Below the pieces are notes generated by a model that was not told the origin of the DNA, did no database searches, and saw only the letters and a list, made by a program, of their open reading frames with translations. Positions 56,506 through 64,000 of a stretch of DNA of 64,000 nt are shown here, piece by piece. Position numbers and translations under genes: made by a program. The stretch's first letter is position 1, and every line of letters starts with the position of its first letter. Origin of the DNA: Thalassia testudinum (taxonomy: Eukaryota; Streptophyta; Magnoliopsida; Alismatales; Hydrocharitaceae); the NCBI GenBank assembly GCA_037157565.1, contig JAZHRO010000002.1, positions 72,747,001-72,811,000 of the forward strand, given 5' to 3'.

Positions 56506-58487
56506 GACCTATTTAAACAACTCAAGCAACTCCTTATTGCTAGACGGGTTCTTTTTCTGTTTCAATTTTTCTAAGGCTTCAGGGAATGGGATATGGGTGG
56601 GTATTTCAACCTCAGATTCCTGAGCCTCCAAATTATCACCCTCAATATTAAATTTTCCATCCTCTAATTCTCCATCCTTTTGTTTAGGCTCATAATATTT
56701 TTGTGTTGGCCGTACAGGATCCTGGGTGGTGGTCCCACTCATTAAAGTAACAGCATTCGCCATTGCATTTGGGTTTTGAGCGGGGTTCGGTAAAATCGGT
56801 TGACCCTGTTGTGGGTTTTGGTTGAAGCCTGGTGGTGCCTGGTTCATCATATTAGCTTGGTTCTGTTGGGGCATTCTATTTTGGTTAAACCTTGAGTTTG
56901 TATTATTATGGTTTCGAATGTTCCTGGGGTTTGGGATGGGTTGTGAGGGGAGAGTCCCATGTTGTCGTGAGTCAACAAGCTGACTAAGTTGCCCCTTAAT
57001 TTCATTCATGTCCTCCTGAGTCTTTCGATTCTGTTGATTGATTTGTTCATGTTGCTTAGTCAGTATTTCACCCATCATTTTGATCAACAATTCTGTCTGG
57101 GTCGGTTGGGTGGGTGGAGGGAGACTTTGGACATAGATTTTCCTTGAAGATTGACCCTGATTAAAAGAGTTAGGATAATGTTGTCTAATCTGGGTTTGGT
57201 GGGGCACTTGTTTTGTCTTTTGATTCGACCAAGAGAAGTTTGGATGATTATGCCATCCAGGATTGTAATTATTAGAAAATGGATCATTCTTAGCGTATTC
57301 TTGGATGGCCTGAACATCCTCAAATCCTGAGGATGGGTTGATCGAATAGGAAGAATCAATATAAGCAGGAACAAAGGTTCCTTGTTGAGCTCCATAGGAA
57401 GGATCCTGATAGCTTGGGTGTGCAGAGTGAGTCAGATTTAGGTTGTGAGGGTGCTCTCTTGTGGGAGTTTGGGCATAACAGAGTGGGGAGGAGTATGTCC
57501 CTTGATTGGGTATGGGCTAGGTGGTTTTGATTGTATTAAGAAATTCATCAAACTTCTTAGAGACTATGGTTCCCAGCTTTTCGCATAGCTTTTCTAAGTC
57601 AACCTTATTTGGGGTAGTTTGAAGTTCATACATTCCTCTTGGTTTACTAGTCCTTCCAAAGGTGTTCATAGAGGCTTGGTTGAAGGAGTTTTCACTCATG
57701 CTTTCAAATAGGTCATATGCACTATCCTCGTCTTTATTTAAAAATTTACCCCGACAAGCCGCATCCACATAATTTCTCAACTGCTCATTAAGTCCATGGT
57801 AAAAAATTTGCACTAGGTGCCACTTGGGTATGCCATGGTGTGGACATTTTCTGGGTAAGTCAGTAAATCTTTCCCAGGCTTCATGGAGTTGTTCCCAGAT
57901 TGTTGAGTGAAGGTTGTGATGGCTCTCCTAAGGGTGTTTGTTTTTCCAATAGGGAAGAATTTCCTAAGAAAGGCATTCTTTAGCTCATCCCATGTGTTGT
58001 TGGGTTTCCCTATGGTTCTGTACCAATGGGCAGCTTTATTTCTTAAGGAGAAGGGGAAAAGTTTCATCATCAAGACATCAAGATTCATGTTCCTAGGTTT
58101 TATAGTTTGACTAAGGGTGGTAAGTTCCTCAATGTGTTGGAATGGGTGTTCAGATTTAAGTCCATGGAAATGGTTTTGAATAAGACCTATCCAATGGGAT
58201 TTGAGTTCAGAATCATCTTCAGGAACTCTTACAGGAGGTACGGCACTGTAAGTCGCAGGATTGTAAAAGTCCCATAAGGGTCGAGGTTGTGGTTGGTTTT
58301 GGTTTCTATTGTTGAGCCAATGCTCAAACTATTCATGCAATTGCTACATTAGCTCCTCCTGGTTTGGATTGGATTGGTCAAGAAGTGGTGGATCCATTAA
58401 TGAGGGCTCATTGGAATTAGGTTTCTTCCTATGTTTGAAGGGTAAAGGTCCCTCTAACCTTGGTTTTCTTGATCTTGTACCACGCAT
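56506..58487 (-). pseudogene. gag of element D
   Basis: ATG at 58487 opens MRGTRSRKPRLEGPLP; stops occur at about 58345 and 58330. The capsid domain follows (LMMKLFPFSLRNKAAHWYRTIG, NTWDELKNAFLRKFFPIGKTN), a frameshift near 57813, then FYHGLNEQLRNYVDAACRG and a Gln/Asn/Pro-rich region (about 57400-56750) typical of Athila gag, with a predicted helical stretch LIKMMGEILTKQHEQINQQNRKTQEDM. No CCHC knuckle seen. It ends with IPFPEALEKLKQKKNPSSNKELLELFK before the protease. Confidence 0.88.
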
Positions 58488-58539
58488 GAACAATAGCAAT
58501 CAATCAATCGCACACAAGACAAGAATGATTTTTACTTGC

Positions 58540-60049
58540 TGTTGCGCTCGCTTCATCGAGGTTATAAGTCAGTCGCGTTGTAGTATAGGTGACCAAGCGT
58601 TGACAACAAATAAAAATTTATTACTCGAAAACCTAAGTATCCGAGGTTGAACACAGGGAGAAAATGGAATTTATTCACTAATCTCAATAATGTAATTGAA
58701 CACTTAGAATTACTCAAAACTTAATTCAAAATATAAATACAAAAGTTTAAGAGTCAATTGTGGCAAAAATAGAGAAATTGGGTGTCTGATCATGGAATCA
58801 GACTTCTTAAAAAGATATTTTATCTTTTAACTCTCTCTTATTTCTTCTCTTGTCTGCTTTCTCTTCTTTCTTTCTTTCCCTGATTTTCCTTAGATCTTTT
58901 TCTTCTATTCTTCTTTGACTTTGGTCGTCTGCTTCTCCTTCCTTGTTTCTTCTCTGTAGCTCCTTTCTTTGCTCTTCTTCCTTCTTCATCTCTCTAACTT
59001 CTCTTATTTGCGGCTAGGTGTCAGCTTCACCTTTCCCTTGTTTCCTTCTTTTTCCTCCCTTGGTCTGCCGCTCCTCTGCTACAATGCATCTCTCTTCTTC
59101 TTCTCCTTCTCCTTCTCTTGCTGCACCTCTTCCTCCCTTAGCTTCTTCTTCCTGCACAATCACCACATAGTAAAACCTATTCCCTTACCCTCCTACGCGT
59201 CTCTCTCTCTATGTATCTCTCGTTGGTACGCTCTCCTAGAGCCAAGTAATCGGGTCGGTCGCGTGCCTAGGTCCAAGCGCACCAGCGTGGTTGTGGTGCA
59301 TGAGAAGTGCACAGTTAGGTTAGTCGGGTCAGGTGCCAGGTCCGCGGGGGAGTGTCGCAGACGAGGAGTGGTAAGGGCAAGGGACCTCACCCCTGTGTGT
59401 CTCGAGGCAAACAGAGTAATACACAAAATCAATTTATCACACGTGCCATGCTCATACGTTCACGAGGTGGGACTAAATGTCCCACCTGTTTCTATGCTTT
59501 TTCCCACAGGAGCTCCTTCTTCGATTACTGCTACTAGGTTGCTTGCCAAACCAATTGCCCTGTTGTCTGAGTTCGCACACGCATCTGCTTCCTCTGGGAC
59601 CCTGACACCTGGAGCACGCAACCTGGGATGAAGCTCGCGACCTCCTTGCTGTGTGCGTCAATGGCGACAGGTGGTGAGATCTGTCACACACAATCACGAC
59701 CTTGTGGCCCCATTAAAATACATGGGAAGCTTCGCTGTGAGAAGCCAAAGGTGGGACGGTAGGTGGCAGGCCGCGGGGTAGCCTAGGCATGCGTGCCTAG
59801 GTCACCCTGTGGCCGTGCTTATGGGTCAGGTCGAGGGGCATTTATGGCGGTGATGGCGGTCAATGGATGGGTGGAAGATGTTCAGTGGTCGATGGCGGAG
59901 GTGAAGAGGTTGGTGGCGAGACGTGTGGAGGTGTGGAGTGATGGGTGCGTCTCGCCGGAGGTCGGCCGGAGATGGGGAAGATGGCGATGGACAGTGGCTG
60001 TCGAGGGGTAATTTGTGAAATAGATTGAGGGGAATTGAAGAGGGGATAG
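58540..60049 (-). repeat. LTR P (G-type, minus strand), interrupted by element M
   Basis: The low edge TGTTGCGCTCGC at 58540 aligns with LTRs G (10611) and C (8598). Homology to LTR G runs through 59200-59740. It is cut at 60049 by M, so about 1.2 kb of U3 would be right of the window. Whether it is a solo LTR or the 3' LTR of a further element cannot be decided here. Confidence 0.8.
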
Positions 60050-60102
60050 TGTAACAACCCGATTCCCGAGTCCCTACGAGACACGAGAACCGGGTCGTTA
60101 CA
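60050..60102. repeat. 53-bp fold-back of LTR 3' end (5' terminus of M)
   Basis: Starts TGTAACAACCCG and ends CGGGTCGTTACA. Bases 60050-60091 are the reverse complement of the LTR 3' end (same strand reading as 839-880), and 60092-60102 are the LTR 3' end in the normal direction. The PBS follows with the usual AGA spacer. Confidence 0.93.
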
Positions 60103-60105
60103 AGA

Positions 60106-60117
60106 TGGTATCAGAGC
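60106..60117 (+). other. Primer-binding site, initiator Met type (element M)
   Basis: TGGTATCAGAGC, same spacing to GTTACA as in A and B. Confidence 0.93.
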
Positions 60118-60284
60118 AAGGTCGTCCTGAGAAGTGAATCAACTGACTGGAAAATAACCAATTCACATGTCTATAACTAGAGTAGCCACCACAACATATC
60201 TTTTGACATGAGCTCTTAGATGTTTCCATTAGGTATCGTTCCGTAGTGACGTGTTCCGTTTTGTTTCGCGTCTCCTTGCAGGAG

Positions 60285-61500
60285 ATGCCTGGTCGCGGGA
60301 CTGGTGAGGCAGGCTGCGGGCGCGGCCAAGGTCGGCGAGGTGGGCGTGCCGTTGCCGACGCCTCAGTGGACCAGCCACTGCTCCCGAGCATCCAGGCCCA
60401 GGACCTCGCCCGGCTTATACGGGACATTGTACGAGAGGAGCTCCACCCACCGCCCCAAGCACCTCCCCCTGGGGCTGCAGAGGGGGAGTCCTCTGTGGGA
60501 CCACCCGACGGACGCGGCGCTGGACACGGGGGAGGGGATGGGCCGCCGCAGCCCCCACCTTCCTCCGATACTTCTGTGCACGAGGCACAGTTGCCTGGAG
60601 GTGCACCAGCATCCCCACTGCAGCGCCACTCCGAGTTCTTTGGGCAGTTCCGGAAGTTGAAGCCCCCCTCTTTCAAGGGGGATGAGGACCCGACCGAGGC
60701 AGAGGACTGACTCGAGCAACTGGAGAAGATCTTCGACACCCTTCGCCCCCTGGTGGAGTGCCGCGTGGCCTTTGCCACGTACCAGCTGGAGAGTGCGGCA
60801 CACAGGTGGTGGAGGGCGGTTTGGGGACAGGAGAGGGACGAGCCAACCTGGGATTGGTTCGTCGCCCTCTTCTGCGAGCAGTACTTTCCCCAGATGTGGC
60901 AGGACCAGAGGAGGCGGGAGTTCCACACTCTCCGCCAAGGGACGATGACTGTGAGTGCGTACCTCACGCGTTTCTTGGAGCTGTCCCGCTTTGCAGCGAC
61001 AACGGTAGCCACTGAGGAGGAGCACCTTTGGAGGTTCACCGAGGGGCTCCGGCCTGCGATTTGGGGGTATGTCAAACCCCTGAAGTTGCCTACATTTTTT
61101 AGGGTGGTGGAGGCAGCCATGACTTATGAGGAGACCAACCCGTCCGCGCGAGACACTGACGGCCGGCGGAAGAGGCCCTTCCAACCAGATTTTTCACAGG
61201 GCCAGCGAGAGAGGAGACACGTGGTGTCCGCAGGAGAACCGTCACGTTTTACAGGGCCATCAGTGGCCTTTGGGGGCCCTCGACAGGGGCCAGTCGCCAG
61301 CACCGGACCCCCGCCCAGCCGACAGCAGGGACCCACTGAGGGCAGGAGTCGGGTTCCCCTCTGTTACCAGTGTGGCTAGCCAGGCCACATCAGGAGGGAC
61401 TGCCCGTCTAGGGCAGGAGATCAGCAGATACTCCCCGCGCAGAGCACTGGAGGGCGCGTAGGAGGCCGCGGATCCCAAGCGCGAGGAGGAGGACAGCAGT
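60285..61500 (+). pseudogene. gag of element M
   Basis: ATG at 60285 (MPGRGTGEAG) follows a 170-bp leader; an upstream in-frame ATG at 60246 is not conserved with B and is less likely. Arg/Gly-rich N-terminus, Pro-rich stretch, then capsid LKPPSFKGDEDPTEAED with a stop at 60708-60710 (TGA where B has Trp), HRWWRAVWG, WDWFVALFCEQYFPQ, TVSAYLTRFLELS, and the CCHC knuckle CYQCG...PGHIRRDCP with TAG at 61377-61379 in its middle where B has Gln. The last segment to the protease frame is basic and Gln/Gly-rich. Confidence 0.92.
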
Positions 61501-63572
61501 CATGAGGAGGGTACCGGCCAGCACCTACCCGTCCGACGCAGAGTGTGGCTGCTTCGTCCGCACCTAGAGCTGAGGGGCGTATCAACGCCCTGACACACAG
61601 GGATGCCAGAGCTTCAGGCTCGGTAGTGGCAGGTATGGTTTCAGTTTTCGGCAGACTCGTTTACACACTTTTCGATTCTGGCGCTACGCACTCGTTTGTC
61701 GCAGCCAGTTTCGCAGTTAGTTTGGACCAGGATTATACACTGTTAGAGAATCCGTTCGTAATCAGAGGTCCGAGTGGTCAGCTGTTTGTAGCTGAAAAGG
61801 TGTACACGGATTGCGAGGTCAGCGTCGGGGGACATAGCCTGCCAGCTGACCTGATTATGATGCAGATGGAGGACTTTGGAGTGATTTTGGGGATGGATTG
61901 GCTGTCTGCTTACCACGCCTTGGTGGACTGTTTTGAGAGGAAGATCGTCTTCTCCATTCCGGAGTTGCCTTCTTTCGAGTTTCACGGACAGCCAGTGGAT
62001 GGAGGGTTCAGGTGCATTTCGGCACTTCGGGCGGCGAGACTTTTGAGCCAGGGATGCAAGGGCTTCCTAGCTTGTGTGGTGGCAAAGCCCAGCCCTGTGG
62101 CAGACTTCCAGAGCATCCCGGTGGTCAGAGAGTACCCTGACGTGTTTCCAGACGAGTTACCAGGACTACCGCCCGAGCGTGAGATCGAGTTTGAGATCTC
62201 ACTAGTACCAGGGACCAGCCCCATCTCCACCGCACCATACAGGATGGCACCGCTTGAGCTGCGAGAGCTCAAGTCCCAGTTGCAGGACCTTTTGGAGAAA
62301 GGTTTTGTGAGGCCCAGTGCGTCTCCTTGGGGAGCCCCGGTACTGTTCGTGAAGAAGAAGGATGGGACCTTACGCCTTTGTGTGGACTACCGACAGCTGA
62401 ATAGGGTCACCATCAAGAACAGATATCCGCTGCCGAGGATTGACGACTTGTTTGACCAGTTGCGGGGTGCCACGATGTTCTCCAAGATCGACTTGAGGTC
62501 TGGATACCACCAGTTGAGGATCAGGGAGACCGACGTCTCCAAGACAGCTTTCCGCACCCGGTACGGACACTACGAGTTTTTGGTCATGCCGTTTGGGCTG
62601 ACCAATGCCCCCGCTGCTTTCATGGAACTGATGAACCGGGTGTTTAGACCGTACTTGGACCAGTTCATGGTGGTATTCATAGATGATGTACTCATCTATT
62701 CTCGAGATCAGACGCAGCACGGACAGCACTTGCGGTTGGTTCTGGACACACTGAGATGACGTAGGCTGTACGCCAAATACAGCAAGTGCGAGTTCTGGTT
62801 GAGGGAGGTGACCTTCTTAGGTCATGTGACCTCTGGAGACGGCTTGGCGGTGGACCCAGCCAAGGTCGAGGCAGTACTCAGGTGGGAGAGACCGCGTTCA
62901 GTCACTGAGATTAGCAGTTTCCTAGGACTGGCAGGCTACTACAGACGATTCATCAGAGGTTTTTCACAGATCGCGCGTCCTATGACACAGTTGACCCGGA
63001 AGGACGTGCCCTTCGCTTGGACAGATGCCTGTGAGGCGTGTTTTCTGGAGCTGAAGGAGAGGTTGACCTCGGCTCCCGTGCTCACCATCCCTAACAGTAG
63101 TGGCGGGTTCATTGTGTACACGGACGCCTCCTTGCAGGGGTTAGGAGGTGTGCTCATGCAGAAGGGTCACGTTGTCGCTTACGCTTCGCGGCAACTGAAG
63201 CCCCATGAGCATACCTACCCTACCCACGACCTAGAGTCGGCAGCTGTTGTCTTCGCGCTGAAGACCTGGAGGCACTACTCGTACGGTGAGACCTTTGAAA
63301 TTTTCACAGATCACAAGAGCCTCAGATATCTTTTTGATCAGAAGGAGCTCAACATGAGACAGAGACGTTGGTTGGAGCTCCTGAAGGACTACGACTGTAG
63401 CATCTCCTACCACCCGAGAAAGGCCAATGTGGTGGCTGACACCTTGAGCCGTAAGGCGCCCGCACACTTGGCCAGTTTACAGTTACAGAGTTGGGGCCTT
63501 TTGGAGGAGGTGGGCAGTTGGCGACCCCTGGAGTTACGGGAGCACTGTGGGGCAGTGACGGTGACGCGATAG
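61501..63572 (+). pseudogene. Protease, reverse transcriptase and RNase H of element M
   Basis: Frame 61545-62759 (404 codons): protease with intact active site [11 protein letters not shown] at about residues 42-52, [85 protein letters not shown] and the catalytic [14 protein letters not shown] at 62757-62759 stands where B has Arg. Frame 62799-63572: [19 protein letters not shown], RNase [54 protein letters not shown], ending with TAG at 63570. Apart from the stops all key residues are present, which makes M the least decayed pol in the window. Confidence 0.94.
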
Positions 63573-64000
63573 ACTAGGCCAGAGCTGATAGACCGCATCA
63601 TCACAGGACAGATGGCCGATCCGTACTTGCAGTCCTTGCGCGACAGAGTACTGTCGGGAGACCTAGGGGACTTCTCTTTCACAGACCAGGTGCTGCGCTT
63701 GAGGGGACGGTTATGCGTTCCCAGAGACGAGGAGCTGTTGAGAGAGCTCCTGACTGAGGCACACTGTTTCAGATTCACCATACATCCCGGAAACACGAAG
63801 ATGTACCACGACTTGAGACGCGAGTTTTGGTGGAGGGGGATGAAGCGGGATGTGGGTGAATTCGTGCAGTAGTGCTTAGTGTGCTAGCAGGTGAAAGTCG
63901 AGCATCAGAGGCCTGCAGGGCCGCTACAGCCGCTTCCAGTGCCAGAGTGGAAGTGGGAGAGCATCACCATGGACTTGGCGGTGGGCTTACCTGTTACCCA
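63573..64000 (+). pseudogene. Integrase N-terminus of element M, cut by window edge
   Basis: [23 protein letters not shown], then the HHCC zinc finger with HPGNTKMYHDLRREFWWRGMKRDVGEFV and the Cys pair CLVC; TAG codons stand at 63870 and 63885 where B has Gln. The core begins at about 63960 ([15 protein letters not shown]). The site at about 63625 corresponds to the insertion point of solo LTR S in B and is empty here. Confidence 0.92.

Larger units (their letters stand above)
49513..58539 (-). mobile_element. Element D: Athila-like Ty3/gypsy element, 5' end displaced
   Basis: Minus strand: gag 56506-58487, protease-RT-RNase H-integrase 52857-56394, 3' UTR, PPT 51120-51131, 3' LTR 49513-51119. 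Between the gag ATG (58487) and the neighbouring LTR P (58540) there is no PBS and almost no leader, and P is of a different LTR family from L. I therefore infer that P was inserted just upstream of gag and that the leader and 5' LTR of D lie right of the window. Confidence 0.85.
60050..64000 (+). mobile_element. Element M: Tekay-like Ty3/gypsy element with collapsed 5' LTR
   Basis: Plus strand, runs off the window in integrase. Protein and PBS are close to B. Instead of a 2.7-kb 5' LTR there is a 53-bp fold-back (60050-60102) directly before the PBS. Six premature stops lie in gag-pol within the window. Confidence 0.92.

Noticed and set aside
60098..61184. Long minus-strand frames of 340 and 273 codons
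   Set aside because: They are opposite the gag of M; the high GC content keeps the reverse frames open. No motif in them.

Overview
The window reads as repeat-rich plant nuclear DNA, most likely pericentromeric or intergenic DNA of an angiosperm. I see no host gene, tRNA, rRNA or CRISPR array. Almost everything that can be identified is an LTR retrotransposon or a remnant of one, nested inside others, plus one 5'-truncated L1-type LINE. The plant assignment rests on the lineages, recognised from protein motifs and primer-binding sites: Tekay/Del-like chromoviruses (Ty3/gypsy with a chromodomain, ~2.7 kb LTRs, initiator-Met PBS), Athila-like Ty3/gypsy elements (no chromodomain, FMDD-type RT, PBS of the TGGYGYCGTTGCYGGGGA type) and a SIRE/Maximus-like Ty1/copia element. 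I cannot name the species.

Layout. 1-3530: element A, a minus-strand Tekay-like element with a large internal deletion. 3531-7200: AT-rich and unassigned DNA. 7200-10610: plus-strand Athila-like element C (5' LTR, PBS, leader, gag). 10611-27283: minus-strand Athila-like element G, inserted in the gag of C. Its 3' LTR is split by the complete Tekay-like element B (11882-23635, 5-bp target duplication GTAAT), and B itself carries a 1350-bp solo LTR (16086-17435). 27284-34284: element E, a minus-strand non-autonomous element with an unrecognised ORF. 34285-38297: plus-strand gag-pol remnant F, probably the other half of C. 38298-45585: element H, a gag-only copia element split by a LINE. 45586-49512: fragments I, J, K and Q. 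49513-58539: minus-strand Athila-like element D. 58540-60049: LTR P. 60050-64000: Tekay-like element M, running off the window.

No element looks autonomous. The pol genes carry frameshifts and many stops of the CAG-to-TAG, CGA-to-TGA and TGG-to-TAG/TGA kind, and B's protease has lost its active-site glycine. The best observations are non-coding: (i) a tRNA-like A-box/B-box pair at a fixed distance upstream of the TATA box in the U3 of related LTRs; (ii) inverted repeats just upstream of the TATA box in five LTRs; (iii) arrays of a palindromic AGACGTCT motif shared by U3 regions of unrelated gypsy and copia elements; (iv) junctions with fold-back or templated filler. One deletion can account for the broken ends of C, G, E and F together.
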